The position numbers and the translations under genes are program-made. This document shows positions 7,326-18,385 of a DNA stretch of 48,520 nucleotides, one piece after another (the first letter of the stretch is position 1; each line of letters opens with the position of its first letter). Origin of the DNA: Duncaniella sp. (GTDB lineage Bacteria; Bacteroidota; Bacteroidia; Bacteroidales; Muribaculaceae); assembly GCA_029060405.1 (NCBI GenBank), contig JAIDUB010000082.1:1-48520 (forward strand). Reading direction: 5' to 3'. The notes beneath the pieces were generated by a model. The model saw nothing but the letters and a program-made list of their open reading frames with translations. It searched no databases and was not told where the DNA came from.

Positions 7326-8195
7326 ATGCATGATATCTGGAATCCATGGCATGGCTGCACCCGCGTCAGTGAGGGATGCAGGCATTGCTATATGTATTTT
7401 CTCGACCGCAGCCGCGACCGCGACGGAAGCCGCATCTACCGTACGCAGTCGTTTGACTATCCGCTGAGCAGATCCCGCGACGGAAGCTACAGGATAAAGA
7501 GCGGGGAGCTGATACGGGTGTGCATGACCTCTGATTTCTTCCTCCCCGAAGCCGACCGCTGGCGCGCCGATGCGTGGACTATAATACGGCAACGTCCCGA
7601 CGTGAAATTTTTTCTGCTCACCAAGCGTCCCGAGCGTGTCATGCAGTCGCTTCCTGCCAACTGGGGAGACGGCTGGGAAAATGTGTGGCTCAACGTATCT
7701 TGTGAGGATCAACGCAATGCCGGCAGGCGGCTGCCATTGCTGCTCGAGTTACCTTTCCGCCACAAAGGATTCATGGCTGCACCGCTCATAGGCAAGCTGG
7801 ATGTCGACAGTTATCTTGCCACAGGGGCGATTGAGCAGGTGATTGCCGGCGGCGAGAATTACGATGGTGCCCGTCCATGCGATTTTGACTGGATAAAATC
7901 ACTGTCGGAACAATGCAAGCGCCACGACGTAAGGTTCTGCTTTATCGAGACCGGTACCGTATTCATCAAGGACGGGCGTACATACCGGATGCCCGACAAG
8001 CGTATTCAGGCAGAAATGGCATTTAAGGCCGGAGTGAATCACGAAGGAAAACCGATGAAATTCAAGTTGCACGACCCGCTCGGATTTGAAATCGACGAGA
8101 CGCAGCTCTATCGTCCACACTACCGCGACTCGTGCCTTACCTGCGGCAGCCGCCCCATATGCAACGGATGCAGCGACTGCGGCAAATGTGAATAA
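7326..8195 (+). CDS. DUF5131 family protein (radical-SAM-like, phage Gp37/Gp68 type)
   Basis: A 289-residue protein that starts two bases after the HxlR stop, so the two are co-transcribed. It opens WNPWHGCTRVSEGCRHC with Cys11, Cys18 and Cys21, the family's presumed iron-sulfur motif. LTKRPERV and IAGGENYDGARPCDFDW are also typical. The C-terminus is unusually rich in cysteine (CLTCGSRPICNGCSDCGKC). The family is uncharacterised; the Cys pattern suggests a metal cluster. Its presence beside a radical-SAM peptide system may be meaningful but is not proof of partnership. Confidence 0.88.
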   Translation: MHDIWNPWHGCTRVSEGCRHCYMYFLDRSRDRDGSRIYRTQSFDYPLSRSRDGSYRIKSGELIRVCMTSDFFLPEADRWRADAWTIIRQRPDVKFFLLTKRPERVMQSLPANWGDGWENVWLNVSCEDQRNAGRRLPLLLELPFRHKGFMAAPLIGKLDVDSYLATGAIEQVIAGGENYDGARPCDFDWIKSLSEQCKRHDVRFCFIETGTVFIKDGRTYRMPDKRIQAEMAFKAGVNHEGKPMKFKLHDPLGFEIDETQLYRPHYRDSCLTCGSRPICNGCSDCGKCE

Positions 8196-8200
8196 CAAGA

Positions 8201-8225
8201 ATCGGCAACCTTTGCGATTGCCGAT
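8201..8225. terminator. Hairpin between DUF5131 gene and rubrerythrin gene
   Basis: ATCGGCAA (8201-8208) pairs with TTGCCGAT (8218-8225) in the gap between two convergent genes. On the minus strand it is followed by TCTTGTT, so it may mainly serve rubrerythrin. Confidence 0.55.
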
Positions 8226-8249
8226 CCGGGATATATTTGGGTTATAGAA

Positions 8250-8792
8250 TTAATAATTCTTGGCTTCGATTTCAAAATATGCCTGAGGATGCTTGCACAC
8301 GGGGCAGATTACGGGTGCTTTCTTGCCTACATGAATGTGGCCGCACTCCTGACACTGCCATACGCGGTCATCGTCGCGCGAGAATACGATGCCTTCTTTC
8401 AGATTGCCGAGCAGCTTGAGATAGCGCTCCTCGTGGTTCTTTTCGATATCACCTACAAGTCTGAAAAGCTTGGCGATGTCAGTGTAACCTTCCTCATCGG
8501 CTACCTTGGCGAAGTCATAATACATATCGGTCCACTCGAAATGCTCGCCAGCGGCTGCGTCGACAAGATTAGCCTCCGTTCCGGGAACTTCTCCGCCGTG
8601 GAGCAGCTTGAACCATATCTTGGCATGGGCTTTCTCGTTGGATGCAGTTTCGGTAAATATCTGTGAGAACTGTACGTAGCCGTCCTCCTTTGCCTTCTTG
8701 GCATAATAGGAATATTTTACATAAGCCTGCGATTCGCCGGCAAACGCGATGCGAAGATTTTCTTCAGTCTTTGAGCCTTTAAGTTCTTTCAT
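8250..8792 (-). CDS. rbr: Rubrerythrin
   Basis: A 180-residue protein starting [13 protein letters not shown]; an upstream in-frame start 15 codons earlier lacks family similarity, so I use 8792. The ferritin-like diiron domain shows Glu20, Glu53/His56 (EKAH) and Glu117/His120 (EKNH). A C-terminal rubredoxin-like domain has Cys147/150 and Cys163/166. It reduces hydrogen peroxide using electrons from rubredoxin or NADH systems, a standard defence of obligate anaerobes. It is divergent from the metal ATPase gene. Confidence 0.97.
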   Translation of the reverse strand: MKELKGSKTEENLRIAFAGESQAYVKYSYYAKKAKEDGYVQFSQIFTETASNEKAHAKIWFKLLHGGEVPGTEANLVDAAAGEHFEWTDMYYDFAKVADEEGYTDIAKLFRLVGDIEKNHEERYLKLLGNLKEGIVFSRDDDRVWQCQECGHIHVGKKAPVICPVCKHPQAYFEIEAKNY

Positions 8793-8886
8793 AACATAAA
8801 TAGTTTTAACGTTTGTGATGATACAACAAGTCAACACGTATTTTTGTTCACGGAAGTTTTGCTACCGGGTTGCATTTTTTTCAACG

Positions 8887-8894
8887 TAACTTTG
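8887..8894 (+). promoter_or_regulatory. -7 element of the metal ATPase gene
   Basis: TAACTTTG lies 24 bases upstream of the ATPase ATG. TTG triplets upstream (8859, 8870) are at 25- and 14-base spacing, not ideal, so the -33 element is uncertain. Confidence 0.5.
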
Positions 8895-8918
8895 CATCGT
8901 AATCAAAAAAACGAAGTA

Positions 8919-10883
8919 ATGGAACATCATCACACTCATACTCACCCTCATCCTGACCACGGATGCGGTAATGACGGCGGCTGTTGTCACAGCCACCACT
9001 CTGCCGGAGCATCGGCATGGACAGCTCCGGTAATATCCGCCGTTATGCTTGTCGCCGGAATGCTGATGACTCATTTCAGCGTAGAGCTTTTCGCCAACCG
9101 CCTGATCGAGCTCGCATGGTACATACTGGCATTTCTTCCCGTGGGACTGCCGGTAATGAAGGAAGCCGCCGAAGGAATAGGAAAGGGAGATATATTCAAC
9201 GAAAATACCCTTATGGTGATAGCATGTATAGGCGCATTCTGCATATGGGAACTGCCCGAGGCCGTAGGTGTGATGCTTTTCTCGTCGATAGGCGAGAGTC
9301 TGCAACACGGGGCTGTAGACCGCGCCCGTGCCGACATATCAAGGCTTATCGACGGAGGTGTTAAGAAAGTCACGGTGATACATGACGGAAAAACGCTTCA
9401 TGTAGAGCCTGAAAATGTGAAGATCGGCGAGACCGTGGAAGTGGGCCCGGGAGCGAGAGTGCCGCTCGACGGAGTGCTTGCCGGCAGCGACGGAATTTTC
9501 GACACCTCGGCTCTTACCGGCGAGAGCGTGCCACGCACTATAGAATGTGGCGGCGAAGTTCTCGCAGGCATGATAGCCTTGCGTAAAAGCGTCAACGTGA
9601 AAGTGACGCGCCTGTACTCCGACAGCGCCATGCAGCGCATTCTCGCAATGGTTGAAAACGCGTCGTCGCGCAAGGCTCAGGCTGAAATGTTCATCCGCAA
9701 GTTTGCCCGCATTTATACACCCGTTGTACTCGTGCTTGCCGCGCTGTTAGTCGCTGTACCGGCCTTGATCGGTGCTCTCTCAACTTACCATTTCGTTTTC
9801 TCGGTGTGGCTCTACCGCGCTCTTGTTTTCCTTGTGATTTCCTGCCCTTGTGCGCTCGTAATCAGTGTGCCGCTGGGATACTACGCCGGCATCGGAGCCG
9901 CTTCGCGTGCCGGGATTCTGTTTAAGGGCGGTAATTATCTTGAAGCTATCACCAAGGTCAACGTCATCGCCATGGACAAGACAGGCACACTCACCACCGG
10001 ACGGTTCAGCGTGGTGTCGGTCGAGTCTCCGGCTATGGAGAGCGATGAGATGCTGGCGCTTATGGCTGCTGCCGAACATGGCAGCTCCCACCCTCTTGCC
10101 GCCACGCTCACTGACTACGCGGCTTCGCTCGGAATCACAATACCCTCCACTGAAAATATGGCGGAAAAAGCCGGTCACGGTGTCAGCGCCCGTATCAACG
10201 GCAAAGAGGTTATGGCAGGTAATGCCCGCATGCTTTCCGACGCCGGCATAGTAATACCCTCGGATGCCGGGAAATCAGCTATGGGCACTATTATATATTG
10301 TGCCGTTGACCGTCAGTATGCCGGTTGCGCCATTCTCGCCGACACAGCCAAACCCGATGCAGCGGAAGCCGTGGAGAAATTCCGCAATCTCGGCATTGAC
10401 AATATCGTGATGCTTTCGGGTGACCGCAAGGAAATAGTGGAGGATTTCGCATCTCGTCTCGGTATTACCGAGGCACGCGGCGAACTGCTTCCGCAGGACA
10501 AAGCCGGATATGTGGAGAAACTCGCCTCGACCGATGGTAATATAGTGGCTTTCGTAGGCGACGGAATGAACGATGCTCCCGTGCTGGCGCTTAGCAACGT
10601 AGGTATCGCCATGGGTGGTCTCGGCTCTGACGCAGCCATCGAGAGTGCCGACGTGGTGATTCAGACCGACGCACCCTCGCGCATAGCAACCGCCATAAAA
10701 ATCGGGCGTACCACCCGAGCCATCGTCACTCAGAATATCGTAGGCGCAATAGCTATCAAAGTATTGATTCTAATATTAGGTGCAATGGGCTATGCTTCGC
10801 TGTGGGGAGCCGTATTCGCCGACGTAGGTGTCGCTCTCCTCGCCGTGCTCAACTCCATGCGCATCATGTGGCGGCGGTATTGA
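8919..10883 (+). CDS. P1B-type heavy-metal ATPase (Zn/Cd/Pb class)
   Basis: A 654-residue membrane pump; I start at MEHHHTH (8919), after the promoter. Motifs in order: TGES 200-203, the transmembrane CPC 309-311, DKTGT with phosphorylated Asp353, the SHP loop (His391) and GDGMND 547-552. Lys614 and Asp635 in the last membrane segments match the ZntA-like P1B-2 group, which exports Zn, Cd or Pb. There is no classical GMTCxxC metal-binding domain. Instead the N-terminus is a short His/Cys-rich tail (HHHTHTHPHPDH...CCHSHH). Usual ZntA proteins are longer for that reason. Confidence 0.93.
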   Translation: MEHHHTHTHPHPDHGCGNDGGCCHSHHSAGASAWTAPVISAVMLVAGMLMTHFSVELFANRLIELAWYILAFLPVGLPVMKEAAEGIGKGDIFNENTLMVIACIGAFCIWELPEAVGVMLFSSIGESLQHGAVDRARADISRLIDGGVKKVTVIHDGKTLHVEPENVKIGETVEVGPGARVPLDGVLAGSDGIFDTSALTGESVPRTIECGGEVLAGMIALRKSVNVKVTRLYSDSAMQRILAMVENASSRKAQAEMFIRKFARIYTPVVLVLAALLVAVPALIGALSTYHFVFSVWLYRALVFLVISCPCALVISVPLGYYAGIGAASRAGILFKGGNYLEAITKVNVIAMDKTGTLTTGRFSVVSVESPAMESDEMLALMAAAEHGSSHPLAATLTDYAASLGITIPSTENMAEKAGHGVSARINGKEVMAGNARMLSDAGIVIPSDAGKSAMGTIIYCAVDRQYAGCAILADTAKPDAAEAVEKFRNLGIDNIVMLSGDRKEIVEDFASRLGITEARGELLPQDKAGYVEKLASTDGNIVAFVGDGMNDAPVLALSNVGIAMGGLGSDAAIESADVVIQTDAPSRIATAIKIGRTTRAIVTQNIVGAIAIKVLILILGAMGYASLWGAVFADVGVALLAVLNSMRIMWRRY

Positions 10884-10935
10884 CGCTTTCAAAAACAATC
10901 AGGTCTTTACAGCCGTTGAAATATGGTGGGAATAA

Positions 10936-10965
10936 TTGAATTTCGGATTATTCTCACTATATTTG
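10936..10965 (+). promoter_or_regulatory. Promoter of the DJ-1 family gene
   Basis: TTG at 10936-10938, a 19-base spacer, then TATATTTG at 10958-10965. The ATG follows 24 bases later. Confidence 0.7.
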
Positions 10966-10989
10966 TATCTGATAAAAATATACTTAATT

Positions 10990-11544
10990 ATGGGAAAGAC
11001 TTATGTGATACTGGCCGACGGTTTCGAGGAAATCGAGGCTCTTGCTACAGTTGATCTTCTGCGCCGTGCCGGAATCGACACGGTTACTCTGTCGATAAAC
11101 AAAACCACTGCCGTGCGCGGTTCTCACGGTATAGAAGTGGCTGCCGACGGTATAATCAACCCGGCCGAGATGACCGATGCCGAGATGATAGTGCTCCCCG
11201 GCGGTATGCCCGGGGCGGCCAATCTTGTGGACTGCGCCGAAGTTGTTGAAGCCCTTCTGGCTCAGCATAAAAAAGGTGGCCGCATAGCTGCCATATGTGC
11301 TGCTCCGGCTGTGGTACTCGCCCAACTCGGATTGCTCGAAGGCAAACACGCCACGGCCTATCCCGGCTTTGAGGAAGGACTGGAAGCGGGCGGTGCAATT
11401 GTAAAGAATCAGCGCGTGGTGAAGGACGGCCATATCATTACAGCCAATGGTCCGTCGTCGGCCGTACCTTTTGCTCTCACCATCATCGAGACGCTGAAAA
11501 ATCAGGAAACCGCCGACGCGGTTGCCGCCCAGATATTGCTATAA
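10990..11544 (+). CDS. DJ-1/PfpI family protein (YajL/ThiJ type)
   Basis: A 184-residue protein; the ATG at 10990 follows a good promoter and opens MGKTYVILADGFEEIEA. The conserved acidic residue (Glu14) and the nucleophile-elbow cysteine Cys103 in AAICAAPAVL match the DJ-1/YajL family, as does VLPGGMPGA near residue 68. Proposed roles in the family are protein or metabolite deglycation, chaperone activity and thiol-stress protection. It ends six bases inside the convergent gene that follows. It adds to the redox-stress theme of this part of the window. Confidence 0.93.
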   Translation: MGKTYVILADGFEEIEALATVDLLRRAGIDTVTLSINKTTAVRGSHGIEVAADGIINPAEMTDAEMIVLPGGMPGAANLVDCAEVVEALLAQHKKGGRIAAICAAPAVVLAQLGLLEGKHATAYPGFEEGLEAGGAIVKNQRVVKDGHIITANGPSSAVPFALTIIETLKNQETADAVAAQILL

Positions 11545-12594
11545 CAATACAGGCGTGAATTCCTTACCGGGACGCAGCAACGCTACGGCTCCGGCAGGCA
11601 ACACACCGCGGTGCCACGTAAGACGCCGCGGTTGCTTTATGTCAAGACGCGCAGCGATATCCATTGCCGCAAATCCCATTGTCCGCCGCAGATTTATCTC
11701 GATACAGGGCATGAGTTGCAGCGAGCCGCCGGCCGCCCGGTGTATCATCATATCAACTCCGAGCAGCCCGATGTATCGCCGGCGCAGTATCCTGTCAAGA
11801 CCGTCACGGATTTTGCCTATAGTCCCTGTCAACAATGACTCGGGTATGAGCGAGCAGATACGGTCGAAAATCTGTTGCTGACCGGCTACGATATTGCCGG
11901 CATACATACCTCTTGCCTCCGCTTCAAAAAGTGAAAGGCCGTGGAATTTCACCCCGTCGGCGCCGGCATAAAACAAAGCGGCCATATCCGTGACCTTGTC
12001 GAGCGGTTTTTCCACAATCACACTCCCCTGCCGATGGATTATACCCTCGATGCGACGGCGCAGGGGAGCGGCGGCAAGGCCGGCTGAATGAAACACACCG
12101 CGCCCGCTGCCCGACCAAGGACTTTTCACAAATCCGTGTCCGTGACGGGCGATAGTGTCCATTGCGACGTCGGCATTATCGGTCACAACAGGCATTTCGC
12201 CGCCATAGTCCGCTTCATGGAGCAGTGCGACTGCCGTGCGGCGGTGACTGAGTTCGCGATATAATGAAAGAGTGGGTTGATCAGGAAGGCACGAATCCCC
12301 TACCCCGGCAAGTTTAAACAGGCGGCACGCATTCCGGCTCCATCCCCACGGGTCAGGCTCGCACGCCACGGCATCAAAACCATCGACGGTGATAATCCCG
12401 AAATTCTCGCGCAGCCAGCTTCGGTCAGCTTCGCCGGCATCGGGAGCTACTACATAATCACCTCTGCCGGCCCACCATGCAGGAAACAGTTCTCCGGCAT
12501 CGTGAAGCGCCTTGGCATGGGGAGATGGAGTGTAATTCAGGCAGTCGATACCCAGCGCCAGATCGTTTTCAGGATTGAAAAGATGTACTTTCAT
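11539..12594 (-). CDS. ATP-grasp-like protein of unknown function
   Basis: A 351-residue cytoplasmic protein without signal peptide. It begins MKVHLFNPENDLALG, a conserved opening I associate with a Bacteroidota hypothetical family. FVKSPWSGSGRGV near residue 154 resembles the lysine and glycine-rich loop of ATP-grasp enzymes. VIVEKPLDK near 193 and MPCIEINLRRTMG near 296 resemble the hinge and the magnesium-binding Glu/Asn. It would thus be a ligase joining a carboxylate to an amine or thiol, substrate unknown. It follows the C1 peptidase on the same strand but a strong hairpin separates them. Confidence 0.65.
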   Translation of the reverse strand: MKVHLFNPENDLALGIDCLNYTPSPHAKALHDAGELFPAWWAGRGDYVVAPDAGEADRSWLRENFGIITVDGFDAVACEPDPWGWSRNACRLFKLAGVGDSCLPDQPTLSLYRELSHRRTAVALLHEADYGGEMPVVTDNADVAMDTIARHGHGFVKSPWSGSGRGVFHSAGLAAAPLRRRIEGIIHRQGSVIVEKPLDKVTDMAALFYAGADGVKFHGLSLFEAEARGMYAGNIVAGQQQIFDRICSLIPESLLTGTIGKIRDGLDRILRRRYIGLLGVDMMIHRAAGGSLQLMPCIEINLRRTMGFAAMDIAARLDIKQPRRLTWHRGVLPAGAVALLRPGKEFTPVLL

Positions 12595-12603
12595 AATCAG
12601 GCA

Positions 12604-12632
12604 GAGGTCGGCACGGAATCCGTGCCGACCTC
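12604..12632 (-). terminator. Hairpin after the C1 peptidase gene
   Basis: A 13-bp stem, GAGGTCGGCACGG (12604-12616) with CCGTGCCGACCTC (12620-12632) and a three-base centre. It lies between the peptidase stop and the next gene's start on the minus strand. There is no T-run, so it may end transcription weakly or stabilise the upstream message. Confidence 0.55.
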
Positions 12633-12649
12633 ATATAGTAATTTATCAA

Positions 12650-13855
12650 TCAGTATTTTATCTTTTTTGCAACCGCTTTAGGAAGCGCTTCCTTGTTCAC
12701 GAGTATGCTGAGTGTCTTGGCAAGGAAATAAGGCTCGGAAACATAGAAATACCCGTCGTAAACCTGATTGGTATCCCATGAATTTTTCACCTTATAATAC
12801 TTGTTGCCTTTCTGATCCTCGGCTTTACCCACGATTACCATACCGTGGTCATCGGTTGTCTCCAGCCGGTCAAACATATCCTGACGCACCTCGGGAGTCA
12901 CCTCTATTTCCTCAACCGGACCGCTGAGGTCGTAGCGCGAAGCCTCGCGCTCCTTATCGGAAAGCTTGACCCAGCGCGACAGTTCGGTACCGTCCATATC
13001 GGCCTCAGTCTTTGCCTTGGGAATCACCGCGTAACCCTCGCGCCACTTGAAGCCGCCTTCACTCACGTCGGCAGCCCATTCCACACTGTATCCGTTATCA
13101 AGAGCGTTGTCAACCACTTCTTTAAACTCATCGAGAGGCAGATTGACGTAGACGTCGTTGGTCCAGTTATCGCAAACTTCAAGGATAAACGGCTTGTAAT
13201 ACGGATGATGGGTAAACGATGTAAGGGCTACATAATCGTCGCGGTTAAGTCCGAGCGACTTCGCATAGCTCTCGGGAGTATAGGTCACACCCTCGTATAC
13301 GAAAGTCTCGGGAATTTTGCCGAGGTAGGCATCGAGAATACCGTCGAATCCTGCCTTCCATGCAGTCGACAGATGTTTGCCCTTATTGTTGTATACAGCT
13401 TTCAGATATGCCGTGAGAGCGGCATCGAGTTCGCCGTGGTCATGCTTCTCCTCGCCGTAATTTAGGCCGGAATATATCTCCTCGGGAATAGCGCCGTAAG
13501 CGGCATACACATTAGGCACATCAACAATCGAGCCTCCGGCTGCGAAATTGGTATTGCCCTGCATGCGCATGAATTTCACCGCCTTGTCCTCATAGCAGTG
13601 ACGCACGGTAAACATCTCGCTCAGGTCAACCTCCTTGCCTGTCTTGCGCAGAATCTCGTCCTCAAGGAAAGATGTTCCGGCAAAACTCCAGCATGTACCT
13701 GACTTGTTCTGGTCCTTGACCGAAGTTGTGGGCACTACCTTGATATCGGTAAAAACGAACCCCGTGACCGAATCAACGGGAATCGAGTCATTGTCAACGG
13801 CCCATGCTCCGAATGCAACTCCGAGCACCAAAGCCGAAAGAATAATTTTTTTCAT
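12650..13855 (-). CDS. Secreted C1-family aminopeptidase (bleomycin-hydrolase/PepC-like)
   Basis: A 401-residue papain-fold peptidase with a signal peptide (MKKIILSALVLGVAFGAWA). The oxyanion Gln and nucleophile are in VKDQNKSGTCWSFAG (Cys55). The His is in DDHGMVIVG near 336, and the Asn in VKNSWD near 357. It ends in a bleomycin-hydrolase-like tail. Classical PepC is cytoplasmic; this one appears exported, as is common in Bacteroidales, and would trim peptides in the periplasm. It starts 40 bases after the rnr stop on the same strand and may be read from it. Confidence 0.9.
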   Translation of the reverse strand: MKKIILSALVLGVAFGAWAVDNDSIPVDSVTGFVFTDIKVVPTTSVKDQNKSGTCWSFAGTSFLEDEILRKTGKEVDLSEMFTVRHCYEDKAVKFMRMQGNTNFAAGGSIVDVPNVYAAYGAIPEEIYSGLNYGEEKHDHGELDAALTAYLKAVYNNKGKHLSTAWKAGFDGILDAYLGKIPETFVYEGVTYTPESYAKSLGLNRDDYVALTSFTHHPYYKPFILEVCDNWTNDVYVNLPLDEFKEVVDNALDNGYSVEWAADVSEGGFKWREGYAVIPKAKTEADMDGTELSRWVKLSDKEREASRYDLSGPVEEIEVTPEVRQDMFDRLETTDDHGMVIVGKAEDQKGNKYYKVKNSWDTNQVYDGYFYVSEPYFLAKTLSILVNKEALPKAVAKKIKY

Positions 13856-13895
13856 ATTTATGTGATAATGATTGGTTAATATTCAATTTGGGATT

Positions 13896-16130
13896 TCAAT
13901 GACGTTTGTGAGACTTGTCATTTTTTGACGAGCGAGAACGGGTCTTTTTCTTTTCCTTTCCGGAACTCTTCAAAGCCTGAGCTACGCTGACCTTTCGCCC
14001 CATCTGATCCTCGTCAGGCCGACGCACCGGTGCATCGGCAAGCACGAAGTCAAGTTGCTTCTTCTCGAGATCGGCACGTGCCACACGCACTCTGATTTTG
14101 TCGCCGAGGCGATAACGGGTATTGTTGCGACGGCCAACGAGACAATGATTTTTCTCATCGAAATCATAATAATCATCGGCAAGGTCACGCATAGGTATCA
14201 AACCTTCGCAAAGATTCTCCTCGATCTCAACATACAGACCCCACTCGGTAACACCCGAAATCATACCGGCATATTCCTCGCCTATATGGTCGCGCATGTA
14301 TTCGACCTGCTTGTATTTGATCGAAGCGCGCTCGGCATTCGAGGCAAGCTGCTCCATATCGGAATCATGCTTGCACTCCTCCTCGAGTTTCTGCAGGTTG
14401 ACGCTTCGGCCCCCGTCGAGATAGCGGGCGAGAAGGCGATGCACGAGCATATCGGGATAGCGGCGTATAGGTGAAGTGAAATGGGTATAGTATTCAAATC
14501 CGAGTCCGTAATGGCCTATATTGTCGGTCGTATAGATAGCCTTGGCCATGGAGCGGATGGCAAGTGTGGCAAGATAGTTTTCCTCAGGTGCGTTCTTGAT
14601 ATCGTTGAGCATCTTGTTGATCGAGCGGTTGACCTCGCGAGGCGAACCGTTAACCTTGATTTTATAGCCGAAAGTGCGCGCTACTTTAGCAAGATCTTCA
14701 AGCTTTGCGGCATCGGGCATATCATGCACGCGATATACGAATGCCTTGGCTTTCTTCTTGCCTTTCACCGCACCCACATGTTGAGCCACGGTCTTGTTGG
14801 CAAGCAACATGAACTCCTCGATAAGCTTGTTGGCATCCTTCGACACCTTGAAATAGACTCCGGTAGGATGTCCATTTTCATCGATATCGAATTTCACTTC
14901 AGCGCGGTCAAATTCCACCGAGCCGTTTTCATAGCGCTTCTTGCGGAGTATCTTGGCAAGCTTGTCGAGTGTCAGGATTTCTTCCACATAGTCACCCAGA
15001 TGTGTTTCTATAACATCCTGAGCCTCCTCGTAAGTGAAGCGGCGGTTGGAGTTGATTACCGTGCGGCATATCTTATAGTCGAGCACACGTGCGTTGCCAT
15101 CCATCTCGAATATCACGGAAAACGCGAGTTTTTCTTCGTTGGGCCGCAGGGAGCACACGCCGTTGCACAGATGCTCGGGAAGCATGGGCACCACGCGGTC
15201 AACAAGGTAAACCGAGGTGGCACGCTTGGATGCCTCGCGGTCGATTATAGTATCAGGATGCACGTAGTGCGTAACATCGGCTATGTGCACGCCTATTTCA
15301 AAATTACCGTTGGGCAACTTGCGGAGCGAAAGAGCGTCATCAAAATCCTTGGCATCCTTGGGATCGATGGTAAACGTAGTCACGTCGCGCATATCCACTC
15401 GCGCGGCAATTTCCTCGGACGTGATACCGGGCTCGATCCTGTTGGCAGCGCGCTCCACCGTTTCAGGATACTTATAGGGCAAACCGAATTCGGCGAGTAT
15501 AGCGTGCATCTCGGTATTATTGTCGCCTTTCTTGCCTATTATATCGATAACCTCTCCTTTAGGATTCTTGGAGCCCTCTTTCCATTCGGTAATCTTCACT
15601 ATAGCTTTATCACCCGTCACTCCGCCTTTAAGTTTCGCTTTCGGAATGAATATATCGGTGGCAAGGAACTTGGAGTCGGTAAGCAGATATGCGAAATGCT
15701 TGTCAACTTCGAGAGTACCGATAAACTGCTGATCAGCTTTTTCAAGAATCTCCACTACCATAGCCTCGGGCTCCACACCGCGGCGACGGGCTGCGATCTC
15801 TACCTTTACTTTATCGCCGTTAAGCGCATGCATCGAATTTCGCTCTGCCACGAAGAGTGTCTCGCCGTCGGGCTCGGTTACGACGGAGTTCTTACCGTTG
15901 GAGCGGCGCACGAATATACCGGTTGTGGCCGATGTGAGACGCGGAGATTTGTACTTACCGGGTGAAACCTCGATAATTTCACCGTTGAAAGCCATATCGA
16001 CAAGTATCATGGCGACCTGACGCTGCTGCGCACGCGTCTTGACGCCGATTGCATGTGAAACCTGCCTGTAATTATATGTGTTGTTTTCCTGCGACCTTAC
16101 AAATTCACTTACTTCATTCTTGATATTCAT
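13896..16130 (-). CDS. rnr: Ribonuclease R
   Basis: A 744-residue 3'-5' exoribonuclease. Cold-shock-like domains occupy roughly 60-220. The RNB catalytic domain has the Asp cluster TIDPKDAKDFDDALS, and a C-terminal S1 domain begins near EEYAGMISGVTEWGLYVEI. The protein ends in a Lys/Arg/Ser-rich tail, as RNase R proteins do. It degrades structured RNA and takes part in ribosome quality control. It lies 99 bases after gyrB, behind a terminator-like hairpin. Confidence 0.95.
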   Translation of the reverse strand: MNIKNEVSEFVRSQENNTYNYRQVSHAIGVKTRAQQRQVAMILVDMAFNGEIIEVSPGKYKSPRLTSATTGIFVRRSNGKNSVVTEPDGETLFVAERNSMHALNGDKVKVEIAARRRGVEPEAMVVEILEKADQQFIGTLEVDKHFAYLLTDSKFLATDIFIPKAKLKGGVTGDKAIVKITEWKEGSKNPKGEVIDIIGKKGDNNTEMHAILAEFGLPYKYPETVERAANRIEPGITSEEIAARVDMRDVTTFTIDPKDAKDFDDALSLRKLPNGNFEIGVHIADVTHYVHPDTIIDREASKRATSVYLVDRVVPMLPEHLCNGVCSLRPNEEKLAFSVIFEMDGNARVLDYKICRTVINSNRRFTYEEAQDVIETHLGDYVEEILTLDKLAKILRKKRYENGSVEFDRAEVKFDIDENGHPTGVYFKVSKDANKLIEEFMLLANKTVAQHVGAVKGKKKAKAFVYRVHDMPDAAKLEDLAKVARTFGYKIKVNGSPREVNRSINKMLNDIKNAPEENYLATLAIRSMAKAIYTTDNIGHYGLGFEYYTHFTSPIRRYPDMLVHRLLARYLDGGRSVNLQKLEEECKHDSDMEQLASNAERASIKYKQVEYMRDHIGEEYAGMISGVTEWGLYVEIEENLCEGLIPMRDLADDYYDFDEKNHCLVGRRNNTRYRLGDKIRVRVARADLEKKQLDFVLADAPVRRPDEDQMGRKVSVAQALKSSGKEKKKTRSRSSKNDKSHKRH

Positions 16131-16150
16131 GAGTGCTGTAGTTATACGTG

Positions 16151-16203
16151 AGTAAAAAGAGAGGGTGTCATATACCTGTGTCCCTCATAGATATATAACA
16201 CCC
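16151..16203 (-). terminator. Intrinsic terminator after gyrB
   Basis: On the minus strand GGGTGT (ACACCC at 16198-16203) pairs with 16163-16168. An inner ATATA/TATAT stem follows one mismatch. Past the stem the transcript reads CTCTCTTTTTACT, a good U-run. Confidence 0.6.
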
Positions 16204-16229
16204 GACAGAGTCAATAGGTTCGGTGCGCC

Positions 16230-18179
<1,950 letters not shown>

Positions 18180-18269
18180 TCAATATCTGTTTTTAGTTAC
18201 TTATTCATATACACACCCGCTGGTTATCAGCCCATTAGCCACACCCCGCGGAGCATGCGAAATATGTAA

Positions 18270-18300
18270 CAAAGTTACGCATTTTTTATGAAAAAACAAA
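18270..18300 (-). promoter_or_regulatory. Promoter of gyrB
   Basis: On the minus strand TTTG at 18300-18297, a 19-base spacer, and TAACTTTG at 18277-18270. The predicted leader is about 93 bases. Confidence 0.7.
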
Positions 18301-18385
18301 GTATTCCCGGCAAACTTTTCAGCGACCGCAAATGTTATAGATTCATAATAATTACTCACGACTTTCAACTTTTACATCTACATCA

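Noticed and set aside
14481-15965. A 494-codon open frame on the plus strand antisense to rnr
   Set aside because: It lies fully inside the ribonuclease R gene in the opposite direction, has no recognisable domain, and its composition follows from the codon bias of rnr.
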